A program made the translations under genes and the position numbers. From Arthrobacter sp. zg-Y1171 (GTDB lineage Bacteria > Actinomycetota > Actinomycetes > Actinomycetales > Micrococcaceae), in NCBI RefSeq assembly GCF_025244845.1, contig NZ_CP104264.1, positions 558,001 through 622,000 on the forward strand: 64,000 nt of DNA, in the 5' to 3' direction. Positions 42,216-51,617 of this stretch are shown piece after piece. Under the pieces are notes generated by a model, which worked only from the letters and a program-made list of their open reading frames with translations, had not been told where the DNA came from and made no database searches. Every line of letters starts with the position of its first letter. Within the stretch, counting starts at the first letter, position 1.

Positions 42216-43921
42216 CCGATTCCAAGACCGCCCGGAAGAAACACGTCCCCGGTGACATGAGCCACCGACAGATCCTGCAGGCCCTTACCGGCCTGCTGGC
42301 CGCGCTGTTCACGGCAATGCTGAGCACCACCATCGTGGCCAATGCGCTGCCCACCATCATGGCCGACCTGCACGGAACGCAGACCGACTTCGCCTGGGTG
42401 GTCACGGCCGCCCTGCTGGCCAACGCCGTAAGCACCCCGATCTGGGGCAAGCTTGCGGACCTGTTCAACAAGAAGCTGCTGGTGCAGCTGAGCATCGTCA
42501 TCTTCGTTGCGGGGTCCGTCCTCGCAGGCTTCTCCCATTCCATGGACCTGCTGTTGACCGCACGCGTCATCCAGGGCCTGGGCATGGGCGGCCTGACGGC
42601 ACTGGCCCAGGCAATCATCGGTTCCATCATTCCGCCGCGGGAACGCGGCAGGTACTCCGGTTACATGGGCGCCGTGATGGCAGTGGCCACCGCCGGCGGC
42701 CCGCTGCTGGGCGGCTTCATCGTGGACAGCCCGCTCGGCTGGCGCTGGACCTTCTTCCTCTGTGTTCCGCTCGCCGTCGTCGCCCTCTTCCTGCTGCAGG
42801 TCACGCTGCACCTGCAGCATGTACGCCGTCCCGCCAAGATCGACTGGCTCGGCTCGATCCTGCTCACCGCAGGCGTCTCCCTGCTCCTGATCTGGGTCTC
42901 TTTCGCCGGCAAGCCCGACTACTACGAATGGTGGTCATGGGAAACGGCCGCCATGGTGGGCGGATCCGTCATCCTGCTGGCCCTGCTGGTGCTGGTGGAG
43001 TCCAAGGTCGCCGAGCCGATCATTCCGCTGAAGATCATCAGCCAGCGGACCACCGCCCTGGCCATCATCGCCTCGGTTGCGGTAGGTATCGCCATGTTCG
43101 GTTCCACCACGTTCCTGGGCCAGTACTTCCAGCTGGCACGCGGCTTCACGCCCACCGAGGCCGGATTGCTGATGCTGCCGATGATTGCCGGCAACCTCCT
43201 CGGGTCCGTAGGGTCCGGCATGCTGATCACCCGCTTCGGCAAGTGGAAGCGGTTCCTGATCATCGGCACGGTCCTGGTGATCCTCGGGACGGCGCTGGCC
43301 GGCTTCATCAACCATGAAACCGACATGATCCTCGTCAGCCTGTTCATCTTCGTCCTCGGTGTGGGCATGGGCCTGCTGATGCAGAACCTGGTGCTGGCCG
43401 TGCAGAACACGGTCAAGGTCACCGACGTCGGCTCCGCCAGCGCGTCCGTTGCCTTCTTCCGCACCGTGGGCGGCGCCATCGGCGTCTCGGTACTGGGCGC
43501 GGTCCTTTCCAGCTCCGTCAGCCGGCGAGTCACAGAGGAACTGGACAAGGCCGGCATGCCGACCGACGGCGGCGGCACCACCGCCACGCTGGACCTGGGT
43601 GGGCTCCCGCCAGAGGTCCAGATGTTCTTCCGGATCGCGTATGCGGAGGGCACGGCGGATATCTTCAAGATCGCCGCCGCGGTGGCTATCATCGCGCTGG
43701 TTGCGGTGCTGTTCATCAAGGAGAAGGCCCTGCGCCGGACCCTCGACATCAAGCCCACCTCCTCCAACCCGGTCGAACCGGGCCTGGCCGGCGGTGCGGA
43801 GATGCTGCACACCGGTGCCATGTCCGCCGTCGAACCGGCTACCGTGCCGGATGCCGGCAGCCGGGAGTCCGCACCGCGGACCGCCGACGGCACGGAAAAG
43901 GCCGGCACCACCGCGCCGTAA
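42212..43921 (+). CDS. DHA2-type MFS multidrug exporter (EmrB/QacA)
   Basis: A 569-residue, 14-helix proton antiporter. Motifs include LLAALFTAMLSTTIVANALPTIMADL in helix 1 (the D1-like LDXTIVNVALP region with Asp replaced by Ser-Thr), WGKLADLFNKK in loop 2-3 and GRYSGYMGAVMAVATAGGPLLGGF in helix 5 (motif C). It starts with GTG overlapping the regulator's stop, so it is co-translated. A hydrophilic C-terminal tail of about 65 residues follows helix 14. It probably exports toxic hydrophobic compounds; the inducer and substrate are unknown. It ends 4 nt before the convergent flavin hydroxylase gene. Confidence 0.92.
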   Translation: MTDSKTARKKHVPGDMSHRQILQALTGLLAALFTAMLSTTIVANALPTIMADLHGTQTDFAWVVTAALLANAVSTPIWGKLADLFNKKLLVQLSIVIFVAGSVLAGFSHSMDLLLTARVIQGLGMGGLTALAQAIIGSIIPPRERGRYSGYMGAVMAVATAGGPLLGGFIVDSPLGWRWTFFLCVPLAVVALFLLQVTLHLQHVRRPAKIDWLGSILLTAGVSLLLIWVSFAGKPDYYEWWSWETAAMVGGSVILLALLVLVESKVAEPIIPLKIISQRTTALAIIASVAVGIAMFGSTTFLGQYFQLARGFTPTEAGLLMLPMIAGNLLGSVGSGMLITRFGKWKRFLIIGTVLVILGTALAGFINHETDMILVSLFIFVLGVGMGLLMQNLVLAVQNTVKVTDVGSASASVAFFRTVGGAIGVSVLGAVLSSSVSRRVTEELDKAGMPTDGGGTTATLDLGGLPPEVQMFFRIAYAEGTADIFKIAAAVAIIALVAVLFIKEKALRRTLDIKPTSSNPVEPGLAGGAEMLHTGAMSAVEPATVPDAGSRESAPRTADGTEKAGTTAP

Positions 43922-43925
43922 GCAC

Positions 43926-45131
43926 CTACTGCATGGTGAAACGCCGTGCAACGGCCCCGCCCAGCGCCGGGACCTGGAACATCCGTTCCAGCCCGGCGTT
44001 GCGCAGGGCCATCACCCCCGCAGGCAGCGGCCGGCCCAGCACCATGTTCATCTGTGCCTGGGCGGAGGCGACGACGGCGTCCCGGCGGCGCCGTCGTTCG
44101 AACTCCCGCAGTTCCCTGCCCACCGGTTTACCCTGCAGGGATGCCGCGATGATCGGCGCAACGGCAGCGGCGTCCAGCCAGCCCAGATTCATCCCCTGTC
44201 CGCCGATCGGGCTGATCTGGTGTGCCGCGTCCCCGATCAGGACCGTGCGTCCGGAAACCAACCGGCGCGCCCGGCCGATCTGTACGCCGAAAGCACTCAG
44301 CATGGAGTTTCCGGCCACCTCCAGGCGGTGCCCGGTCCGCTGCCGCACCAGCTCCGCGAGACCGGAGGCGGTGGGATCCTGCTGCAGTGCGTCGGTATGG
44401 ACCACCCAGCGGCGCAGGCCGCCGGGCAGTGGAAAAGACTCCACGATCCCGTCCGGCTCGAGATACAGCACGGCCAGCGTCCCGTCACCGGTGCCGTCCG
44501 GGAAGTCGCCCATCAGATAGGTGTCCGGCAGTTCGCGCGAAGCCCAGCCGCTGCCCAGTGCGGACCGGACCGGTGACCGGGCGCCGTCGGCCGCCACGAG
44601 GAGGCACGCCTGGGTGGTGAAGGGTTCTTCACCGTGGATCCCGTGCACCCGGACGGCGGCGCCGTTGTCACTGAAGGTCTCAACCAGGGCGCCGCGGACC
44701 AGTGCTCCCGGGTCGAGGGCTCGGAGGCGTTCCTCCAGCAGCTGCTCGGTTCTCACCTGCGGCAGGGTCAGCACAAAGGGGTACCGGGCCGACGCCGCGG
44801 CGAAGTCCAGCCGGGCCACGGTCCGCCCGGCGCTGCGGGCTTCCCCCTGCGTGATCCGGATCCCTTCCCGCGTCATGGTGTCGGCGATGCCTGCCTGTGC
44901 CAGTGACGCCAGGGCCGGAGGATGCACCCCGATGGCCCGCGAATGCCTGCTGCGGTTCAGCCGTTGTTCCAATACTTGGACGGACACCCCCTCCTGGAGC
45001 AGCAGGACGGCCAGATACATGCCCACCGGCCCGCCGCCCACCACAACCACTTCGGAAGAGCGGCGGGGAACGCTCCGGGGAACGGACGAGGCGGCTTCTT
45101 CCGCGGCGAGGGACGGCAGGTCAACCCGCAC
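43926..45131 (-). CDS. FAD-dependent hydroxylase of the type III PKS operon
   Basis: A 401-residue class A flavoprotein monooxygenase. FAD motifs: VVVVGGGPVGMYLAVLLL near residue 28, LVAADGARSPVR near 180, and VLIGDAAHQISPIGGQGMNLG near 305. It is third in an operon with a type III PKS and a methyltransferase; gene overlap is 11 nt. In the srs operon of Streptomyces griseus, SrsC plays this part by hydroxylating an alkylresorcinol to a hydroquinone/quinone. The GTG start has GGAG upstream inside the previous gene. The product chemistry here is inferred from the operon. Confidence 0.88.
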   Translation of the reverse strand: MRVDLPSLAAEEAASSVPRSVPRRSSEVVVVGGGPVGMYLAVLLLQEGVSVQVLEQRLNRSRHSRAIGVHPPALASLAQAGIADTMTREGIRITQGEARSAGRTVARLDFAAASARYPFVLTLPQVRTEQLLEERLRALDPGALVRGALVETFSDNGAAVRVHGIHGEEPFTTQACLLVAADGARSPVRSALGSGWASRELPDTYLMGDFPDGTGDGTLAVLYLEPDGIVESFPLPGGLRRWVVHTDALQQDPTASGLAELVRQRTGHRLEVAGNSMLSAFGVQIGRARRLVSGRTVLIGDAAHQISPIGGQGMNLGWLDAAAVAPIIAASLQGKPVGRELREFERRRRRDAVVASAQAQMNMVLGRPLPAGVMALRNAGLERMFQVPALGGAVARRFTMQ

Positions 45132-45852
45132 GGTGGTCAGCTCCCCGGGAGTGCGGTGAATGAAGCAGCAGGTTCTGCCACGGCCGCTGCTGCAGGCTCT
45201 GCCAGCCCAGGGGCGTCACCTCGGCGATCTCCGCCGCGGTGAAACTGCGGCGGATGGAGGTCAGCCCGTCGGCCCGGATGAATGAGCCGGGGAAAAACGG
45301 CAAGGTTCCGAGGGAGAACAGGGCGTAGGCCCAGCGGCTGCGCTCAATGTCGCTGTGCAGGCAGAGCCTGCGGCCCAGCCGCCTCGAGTCCGCCAGCAGC
45401 GCCTGCAGTTCCGCCGGTGCCAGATGGTGGAGCATGTGGTTGGAAATCACGACGTCGTAGGAACGCCCTTCCGCAACCAGTTCACTGCTGTACGCCTGGC
45501 GGAAGGACAATCCCGGCAACGGCGGCAGCGCGGAGGCGAACGCGTGCGCCCTCGGATCCGGGTCGATGGCGGTGATTTCCACGGCCAACCCGTCCCTGCG
45601 CGCCCAGCGCGCAATACAGCGGGGAACGTCCCCTCCGCCGGAGCCGATGTCCAGCAGCGTGCCACCGCCTTTTGCCGCGAAGATCGGACGAAGGTACCGG
45701 ACATAGTTGCGCCGCCACCCCGAGACCACCGCGTTGACCAGCCAGAACTGGGCGTAGGTTCGCTCGAGGCGCTGCAGATCGGCGTCGGGCCGGTCCATTT
45801 CCTCCACCGCGTCTACTGCCCGGGTGGCCAGGGAGGGAAAAACAGTGATCAT
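45121..45852 (-). CDS. SAM-dependent methyltransferase of the type III PKS operon
   Basis: A 243-residue class I methyltransferase. Motif I is TLLDIGSGGGDVPRCIA near residue 65, the acidic end of strand 2 is AIDPDPRA near 95, and motif IV is YDVVISNHMLHHL near 130. The start overlaps the PKS stop by 4 nt. A matching O-methyltransferase (SrsB) lies in the Streptomyces srs operon, so methylation of a phenolic lipid hydroxyl is likely, though C-methylation or a quinone substrate cannot be excluded. Confidence 0.87.
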   Translation of the reverse strand: MITVFPSLATRAVDAVEEMDRPDADLQRLERTYAQFWLVNAVVSGWRRNYVRYLRPIFAAKGGGTLLDIGSGGGDVPRCIARWARRDGLAVEITAIDPDPRAHAFASALPPLPGLSFRQAYSSELVAEGRSYDVVISNHMLHHLAPAELQALLADSRRLGRRLCLHSDIERSRWAYALFSLGTLPFFPGSFIRADGLTSIRRSFTAAEIAEVTPLGWQSLQQRPWQNLLLHSPHSRGADHRAG

Positions 45853-47063
45853 ACTGCGGCGGGGACCTCCGCCGGCACTGCCCCCGCCGGCTCTGCCAGT
45901 TCCGCAGACACCGCTGCCGAAGGCTGCACCGGTCCGCCGACCCGGGTGAACAATCCGGTCTCCACGGTGAGGCCCGGGCCGAAGGCCATGGAGCAGATCC
46001 GTTCGTTGCCGCCGCTGAAGGGCTGTTCGAGGATGTACTTGAGCACGAACAGTACGGTGGCGCTGCTCATGTTGCCCACGGTGCGCAGGGTCTCCCGGGC
46101 CGGCACCAGCTGCTGTTCGCTCAGTTCGAGTTTCGCCTCGACTTTATCCAGGATGCTGCGGCCGCCGGGATGGATGGCCCAGTGCCCGATCTCCCGGTAG
46201 GGCCGGGCGCTGACCGATGCGTCGTGCGCCAGCAGGGGTTCCAGGGCGCCGACAATGTGGTCGTCGATGATGTGCGGGACGTAGGTGCCCAGCACCATCT
46301 CGAAGCCTTCGTCGCCGATGTTCCAGGCCATGGCCTCCTCACCCACCGGGGTCAGGATGGTTTCGAAGTGGTCCAGCTGGATGGCCGGTCCCGAGTCCGG
46401 AAGGTCTTCGCGGGCGGTGATGATGGCCGCTGCTGCACCGTCGGCGAAGAGTGAGGACCCCATGATGGCGTCCGGGTCATTCGACGTGCGGACGTGCAGG
46501 GAGCACAGCTCCGCACTGACCACCAGCACCACGGCGTCGGGATCCGACTCGCAGAAGGATTTGGCGGCGCGCATGGCCGGGAAGGCTCCGTAGCAGCCCA
46601 TAAAGCCCAGGTGGTAGCGCTGCACGGACGGATTCAACCCCAGCGCCCGGGTCACCTTGTAATCCGGGCCGGGGTTGAAGAAGCCCGTGCAGGACACGGT
46701 GACGACGTGGGTGATATCCGACGGGGCGATACCGGCACAGGCGTCCAGTGCCTTGGAGGCGGCTTCGATGAAGAGTTTCGTGGCCTCCACCGCGAAGATG
46801 TCATTCCTGGTCTTGGTGCTGGGCCGCAGCAGCAGGCCGCTGCGGGCATCGTAGAACTTGGGATTTTCCGAGGTGTCGGTGAGCGAGAGTTCCGCCAGCG
46901 CCGTACGGCGGGTGTCGATGGCCGCCGAATCGAAGCAGGTACGCACCAGCCGCTCACCCAGCCGGGTCAGGCCGGGCTGGGCTGCGAATGCGTCGCGGAC
47001 TTCGGACTGCACCAGGACAGTGGGCGGGATCGCAGTTTCCAGGGACCTGAGGGTAACCGTCAT
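45849..47063 (-). CDS. Type III polyketide synthase
   Basis: A 404-residue homodimeric ketosynthase of the chalcone synthase superfamily. The catalytic triad is complete: C125 in VTVSCTGFFNPGPD, H298 in WAIHPGG and N331 in GNMSSATVLF. It condenses a fatty acyl or other starter with malonyl-CoA units to form a phenolic ring; bacterial relatives make alkylresorcinols or alkylpyrones. It leads an operon with a methyltransferase and a flavin hydroxylase. A low-complexity Ala/Pro tail (about 25 residues) is unusual. The 95-nt gap upstream (47064-47158) should hold the promoter; AACAAT lies 5 nt before the ATG. Confidence 0.93.
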   Translation of the reverse strand: MTVTLRSLETAIPPTVLVQSEVRDAFAAQPGLTRLGERLVRTCFDSAAIDTRRTALAELSLTDTSENPKFYDARSGLLLRPSTKTRNDIFAVEATKLFIEAASKALDACAGIAPSDITHVVTVSCTGFFNPGPDYKVTRALGLNPSVQRYHLGFMGCYGAFPAMRAAKSFCESDPDAVVLVVSAELCSLHVRTSNDPDAIMGSSLFADGAAAAIITAREDLPDSGPAIQLDHFETILTPVGEEAMAWNIGDEGFEMVLGTYVPHIIDDHIVGALEPLLAHDASVSARPYREIGHWAIHPGGRSILDKVEAKLELSEQQLVPARETLRTVGNMSSATVLFVLKYILEQPFSGGNERICSMAFGPGLTVETGLFTRVGGPVQPSAAVSAELAEPAGAVPAEVPAAV

Positions 47064-47158
47064 AGTCCATTGTTAAGGGATGGTGATGCTCTGCACAATG
47101 GTTGGGGTTACTGAACGATCAGCCCCGGCTACTGGTTTCGCGGCTTGAGGAGTTCACG

Positions 47159-47938
47159 CTACTGAGGGTGGACGGCGGACGCGACCTTGCCGCGTGGCCG
47201 CGCTGACGCGTACCACTGGCGGCACAACAGCACGATCAGCACCAGTTCGAGGATTCCACCGCCGTAGTACATCACCAGCGCCCCGTGTTCCGCGGCCGTG
47301 GCAGGGATCCCGGGAGGCGGGTCGGCGTAGATGCCCTTGGCGAGGATATTGTGCGCAGCGATGGAAAGCACCAGGACGATTGCCCGCAGCCGATAACCGG
47401 CCCGGTGCGGGGAGGGATCCCGTCCCACGATGGAAGCCGTGAACAGGTAGCCGGCAGCCAGCAGGTGGAAGGTCACCAGCCAGTGCACCGGCATCGACTC
47501 CTGCATTGCCTGCAGCAGCCCGGTGCGGAACATCAGGATCATGCCGCCGGTGTTGAGCAGCGCGGCGGTGACCGGGAAGGACAGGAACCGGGCGAACCGG
47601 CTGCGCAGCACCCGGGAGAGCCGGCGGGCCGGAAAAACATCGAGGGTGCGTAGTGCCAGGGTGAACGGCCGGGAGAGCACCAGCAGCAGGGGCGAGAGCA
47701 TCCCGGCCAGGAGATGCGAAAAGCTCAGTACAGCGAAATCCCGATGCGCCAGTTCCGCCAACGGGTTCAGGACCGTAACCAGCACGGCCGCCACACCCAG
47801 CGTGAAGAAAACCGTCCGGTACCAGGGCCAGCGGCCGGAGCGCGGCGAACGCGCGCCCGCCCAGTAGACAACCAGGGCAACTACGGCGGGAATGAAGAAC
47901 AGCGACTCTACGGGAAAGCCGCTGCCGTGGTTATGCAT
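47159..47938 (-). CDS. Cytochrome c oxidase assembly protein, CtaG/Caa3 type
   Basis: A 259-residue membrane protein with seven helices. The family features are FSHLLAGMLSPLLLVLSRPFTLALR near residue 75 and MPVHWLVTFHLLAAGYLFTASIVGRDP near 145, with conserved His for copper or haem handling, plus HNILAKGIYADPP near 200. It takes part in the assembly of the CuB site of cytochrome c oxidase. The start at 47938 (MHNHGSGF) was preferred to an in-frame start 22 codons earlier because it gives the normal family N-terminus and overlaps the DUF2243 stop by 8 nt. The pairing with DUF2243 is common in actinobacteria. Confidence 0.88.
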   Translation of the reverse strand: MHNHGSGFPVESLFFIPAVVALVVYWAGARSPRSGRWPWYRTVFFTLGVAAVLVTVLNPLAELAHRDFAVLSFSHLLAGMLSPLLLVLSRPFTLALRTLDVFPARRLSRVLRSRFARFLSFPVTAALLNTGGMILMFRTGLLQAMQESMPVHWLVTFHLLAAGYLFTASIVGRDPSPHRAGYRLRAIVLVLSIAAHNILAKGIYADPPPGIPATAAEHGALVMYYGGGILELVLIVLLCRQWYASARPRGKVASAVHPQ

Positions 47939-48419
47939 CGGCTGAGGCTGTCGATTCCCGCGGGACGGCAGCGCGGGTGCGGTAGGTAAGGAACGCGCCG
48001 GCAATGATCAACAGCACTGCGATGACGTTCCAAACCGTGTCGTACACAAGCAGATCCACCTCGTAGCGAATCTGGTGAAGCCCCATGAGCTTGTGCTGCA
48101 CCGTGCCGTCGTAGAGCTGGAACATGCCGGCACCCAGCAGGACGCCGCCGGTCCACCGCTGCAGGAGAGCCTCATGCCACCGGCGCAGATCGGCGAACAG
48201 GAAGAGGCCGGCTACAACGGCGAACCAGCCGAAGGCATGGAACAGCCCGTCCGAAAACAGCCCCGCAGACGTAGTGGAGCGGTCGTAGAAATGATGCCAC
48301 TGCAGGAGCTGGTGGAAGATCACTTCGTCGACGAAGGCAGCCAGTCCGATCCCGAAAAGCAAGCCGGAAACCAGGTTGCGCCGCCGCGGAGAGCGGCGCT
48401 CGCGGAGGGGAGAACTCAT
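47931..48419 (-). CDS. DUF2243 membrane protein
   Basis: A 162-residue protein with four helices: LVSGLLFGIGLAAFVDEVIFHQLLQWHHFYD near residue 15, AFGWFAVVAGLFLFADLRR near 62, and GGVLLGAGMFQLYDGTVQHKLMGLHQIRY near 90 with several His. This matches DUF2243 (COG4329), found next to CtaG genes; a role in respiratory metal handling is suspected but unproved. The ATG at 48419 has TATGTT 6 nt upstream (leaderless). It is divergent from DUF503. Confidence 0.85.
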   Translation of the reverse strand: MSSPLRERRSPRRRNLVSGLLFGIGLAAFVDEVIFHQLLQWHHFYDRSTTSAGLFSDGLFHAFGWFAVVAGLFLFADLRRWHEALLQRWTGGVLLGAGMFQLYDGTVQHKLMGLHQIRYEVDLLVYDTVWNVIAVLLIIAGAFLTYRTRAAVPRESTASADA

Positions 48420-48497
48420 GATTCGAACATAACACCGGCACGGCGCCGGCCGCAGGGGTGCGTGACATGCACGGCGTCTGCGGCAAGGATGGGAGCC

Positions 48498-48791
48498 ATG
48501 TGGATAGGGGCGCTGGAGCTGGACCTGTTGCTGGGGGACGTGCATTCCCTCAAGGGGAAACGGTCGGTCGTCCGTCCCATCCTTGCGGAACTGCGGCGCA
48601 AATTCGATGTCTCCGCCGCAGAGGTCAGCTCCCTGGACCTGCACCGCCGGTCAGGGATAGGCGTGGGCATTGTGGCGGCGGACCGTGCCCACGTGGTGGA
48701 TGTGCTGGATGCCGCGGAACGGCTGGTGGCGGGCCGGCCGGAAGTGGAGTTGCTGAGCGCCCGGCGTCAATTGTTCACCGAGCAGGACTAG
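48498..48791 (+). CDS. DUF503 family protein
   Basis: A 97-residue cytoplasmic protein of the YlxP-like DUF503 family: GALELDLLLGDVHSLKGKRSVVRPILAELRRKFDVSAAEV, with the conserved SLKGKR at residues 17-22. These ferredoxin-fold proteins are often near ribosome-maturation genes (rbfA, nusA) and may bind RNA, but the function is unsettled. The ATG has GGGAG 5 nt upstream. It lies 54 nt before tex on the same strand. Confidence 0.85.
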   Translation: MWIGALELDLLLGDVHSLKGKRSVVRPILAELRRKFDVSAAEVSSLDLHRRSGIGVGIVAADRAHVVDVLDAAERLVAGRPEVELLSARRQLFTEQD

Positions 48792-48845
48792 CCACCGCGC
48801 TCCGCATCCGCCCATCCGCCGGATAAATGGGGAACAATTGGCCGG

Positions 48846-51356
48846 GTGAGTCTTAGCACCGTAGAACCAGTCAATGTTTCCGGATCCACCGATGAGCAGG
48901 TGATTGCCCAACTGGCCGCCGAGCTGGGGGTAGCGCCCTGGCAGGTCCGGGCGGCGGTGGGCCTGCTCGACGGCGGCGCCACGGTTCCGTTCATCGCCCG
49001 GTACCGCAAGGAGGCCACCGGCACGCTGGATGACGCCCAGCTGCGGGACCTGGACGAGCGGCTGCGGTACCTGCGCGAACTGGAGGACCGGCGGCGGGCC
49101 ATCCTCGAGGCCATCGCTGCCCAGGGGAAGCTGACGGACGAACTGCGGGAGGCCGTCGTCGGCGCCGAGACCAAGTCCCGCCTGGAAGACATCTACCTTC
49201 CCTACCGCAGCAAGCGGCGGACCAAGGCCCAGATAGCCAGGGAAGCGGGACTGGAACCGCTGGCGGAAGCGCTGCTGGCCGATCCCCGGCGTTCCCCGGA
49301 CGCTGAGGCCGCGCGGTACGTGCGCGAGGGGATCCCGGATGCGGCCGAGGCGCTCGCCGGGGCACGCGCCATCCTGATCGAACGGGTTTCCCAGGACGCG
49401 GACCTGTTGACCGAACAGCGCGAGAAGCTCTGGCGCCAGGGCCGGATGCGCTCGCAGGTGCGTCCCGGCAAGGAAGCCGAAGGGCGGAAATTCACCGACT
49501 ACTACGACTTTTCCCAGTCTCCCTCCGGGATGCCGTCACACCGCGTCCTCGCCCTGTTCCGCGGCGAGAAGGAAGGCATGCTGGAACTGGCCCTGACGGA
49601 GGGGGATCCGGCCGATGCCGAAGTCCTGGCTGCGGCCCGCGCCCGATACGAACGCTCCGTGGCGGCCCGTCTGGGGGTGGCGGACCGCGGGCGTCCCGCT
49701 GACCCGTGGCTGATGACCACCGTGCAGCTGGCCTGGCGGCGGATCCTCGCCAAGCTCTCGGTGGATCTGCGTGTCCGCCTCTTTACGGAGGCGGAAACCG
49801 AGGCGGTGCGGGTATTTGCGGCCAACCTGCGGGATGTGCTGCTGGCCGCACCCGCCGGAAACCGGACCACTCTGGGACTCGATCCCGGGCTGCGTACCGG
49901 CGTGAAGGTTGCCGTGGTGGACGGCACCGGCAAGGTGGTTGCCACCGATACGGTCTATCCCCATGCGCCTGTGCGCCGCTGGGATGACGCCCTGGCCACG
50001 CTGGCCGGTCTGGTGAAGCAGCACGGGGTGGAACTGATTGCCATCGGCAACGGCACCGCTTCCAGGGAAACGGATAAGCTCGCTGCCGAGTTGATGAAGC
50101 TGGTCCCGGGCGGGTCGCTGGGCAAGCTGGTGGTGTCCGAGGCCGGTGCGTCCGTGTACTCAGCGTCCGCCCTTGCCTCGGCCGAGCTGCCCGGCATGGA
50201 TGTGTCCCTGCGCGGCGCCGTCTCGATTGCCCGGCGGCTGCAGGATCCGTTGGCGGAACTGGTGAAGATCGATCCGAAGTCCATCGGGGTGGGCCAGTAC
50301 CAGCACGACGTGACGCCGGCGAAGCTGGAGCGTTCGCTGGATGCGGTGATTGAGGACTGCGTGAACGCCGTGGGGGTGGACGTGAACACAGCCTCCCCGT
50401 CGCTGCTGACCCGGGTGGCCGGCGTCGGTCCGCTGCTCAGCGAAAACATCGTGGCTTACCGCAATGCGAACGGGCCGTTTGCCCGCCGGCAGGACCTGAT
50501 GAAGGTGCCTCGGCTCGGGGCGAAGGCCTTTGAACAGTGTGCCGGGTTCCTGCGCGTCAGCGGCGGAAAGGAACCGCTGGACGGGACCAGCGTCCACCCG
50601 GAGTCCTACCCGATTGCCCGGAAGGTCCTGGCTGCGGCCGGGGCGACCATGAGCGCGTCGGGAGCGGCCCTGGAGGGTGTGGACCCCGCAGCGTTCGTGG
50701 ATGACCAGGTAGGCCTTCCGACCGTTTTGGACATCATCGCCGAGCTGCGGAAGCCGGGGCGGGACCCGCGGCCCGCTTTTGAAACAGCCAGCTTCTCGGA
50801 GGGAATCGAGAAGATCTCGGACCTGCGTCCGGGAATGGTCCTCGACGGCGTGGTCACCAACGTGGCTGCCTTCGGCGCCTTCGTGGACGTGGGAGTCCAC
50901 CAGGACGGGCTGGTCCACATCTCCGCGATGTCGCACACCTTCATTTCGGACCCACGGGAGGTGGTCCGGTCCGGACAGGTGGTGAAGGTCAAGGTGATGG
51001 AGGCGGACCCGGAGCGGAAACGGATTTCGCTGACGCTGCGGCTTGACGACGACGCCGCGGAGCCCGGCGGGCGGTCCGGACGCCCTCCGCAGGGAAGCCG
51101 CAAAGCCGAGGGCACCAAGCCGAGCAGCACCAAGCCGGGCAGCGCGAAGCCCGGCATTACCCAGCCGGGCACCGCCAGGTCCAGGGCCGAGAAACCCGGC
51201 ACGGGGAGGACCAATCCGGGCAGGTCCAACCAGGCCAAGGCTCAAGGTGCCGCCGGCATCCCGAAGGCCAGCGCCCCGAAAACCAGCTCGCCGAAGGCCA
51301 GCGCGCCCACCGGGGCCATGGCGGATGCGCTTCGGGCGGCCGGGCTGCTGAAATAG
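48846..51356 (+). CDS. tex: Tex-like S1 RNA-binding transcription accessory protein
   Basis: An 836-residue nucleic-acid-binding protein. The N-terminal HTH region contains PFIARYRKEATGTLDD near residue 55; the YqgF RNase H-like domain contains TLGLDPGLRTGVKVAVVD near 340; the helix-hairpin-helix domain contains VNTASPSLLTRVAGVGPLLSENIV near 515; and the S1 domain contains DGVVTNVAAFGAFVDVGVHQDGLVHIS near 665. After it comes a Lys/Pro/Gly/Ser-rich disordered tail of about 95 residues (TKPGSAKPG-type units), then ADALRAAGL, typical of actinobacterial Tex. It starts with GTG. Tex influences transcription and RNA turnover. Confidence 0.95.
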   Translation: MSLSTVEPVNVSGSTDEQVIAQLAAELGVAPWQVRAAVGLLDGGATVPFIARYRKEATGTLDDAQLRDLDERLRYLRELEDRRRAILEAIAAQGKLTDELREAVVGAETKSRLEDIYLPYRSKRRTKAQIAREAGLEPLAEALLADPRRSPDAEAARYVREGIPDAAEALAGARAILIERVSQDADLLTEQREKLWRQGRMRSQVRPGKEAEGRKFTDYYDFSQSPSGMPSHRVLALFRGEKEGMLELALTEGDPADAEVLAAARARYERSVAARLGVADRGRPADPWLMTTVQLAWRRILAKLSVDLRVRLFTEAETEAVRVFAANLRDVLLAAPAGNRTTLGLDPGLRTGVKVAVVDGTGKVVATDTVYPHAPVRRWDDALATLAGLVKQHGVELIAIGNGTASRETDKLAAELMKLVPGGSLGKLVVSEAGASVYSASALASAELPGMDVSLRGAVSIARRLQDPLAELVKIDPKSIGVGQYQHDVTPAKLERSLDAVIEDCVNAVGVDVNTASPSLLTRVAGVGPLLSENIVAYRNANGPFARRQDLMKVPRLGAKAFEQCAGFLRVSGGKEPLDGTSVHPESYPIARKVLAAAGATMSASGAALEGVDPAAFVDDQVGLPTVLDIIAELRKPGRDPRPAFETASFSEGIEKISDLRPGMVLDGVVTNVAAFGAFVDVGVHQDGLVHISAMSHTFISDPREVVRSGQVVKVKVMEADPERKRISLTLRLDDDAAEPGGRSGRPPQGSRKAEGTKPSSTKPGSAKPGITQPGTARSRAEKPGTGRTNPGRSNQAKAQGAAGIPKASAPKTSSPKASAPTGAMADALRAAGLLK

Positions 51357-51385
51357 CCCGACCGTCGCCTCTTGCAGCCTGCTGG

Positions 51386-51604
51386 TTACTCTGCGGGACC
51401 CTCAGCCTCGGCTGCTTCGTCGGCCTTGTCCTGTGCGGCAGGGACCGCGCCGGCGGGTGAAGTTCCCTGATCGTCGCGGATGTTGCCGGCCGAATGCGAG
51501 GCGCTGCCTGGTCTCCGGGGTTCGCCGGTGGGGCCGGGCTGCGGGGCGCTGGGACCGAGCGGGTCCTCGGCGTCGTTTGCGGGGCCGGTGGGTTCAGTAG
51601 TCAC
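51386..51604 (-). CDS. Small acidic hydrophilic protein
   Basis: 72 residues, starting with GTG after GAGAGGAC, 13 nt downstream of the HAD phosphatase stop. It is rich in Pro, Gly, Ala, Glu and Asp (TTEPTGPANDAEDPLGPSAP at the start, ADEAAEAEGPAE at the end), with no hydrophobic core and no known domain, so it is probably disordered. The good ribosome binding site and close spacing support a real gene co-transcribed with the phosphatase. The function is unknown. Confidence 0.55.
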   Translation of the reverse strand: MTTEPTGPANDAEDPLGPSAPQPGPTGEPRRPGSASHSAGNIRDDQGTSPAGAVPAAQDKADEAAEAEGPAE

Positions 51605-51617
51605 AATGTCCTCTCGG

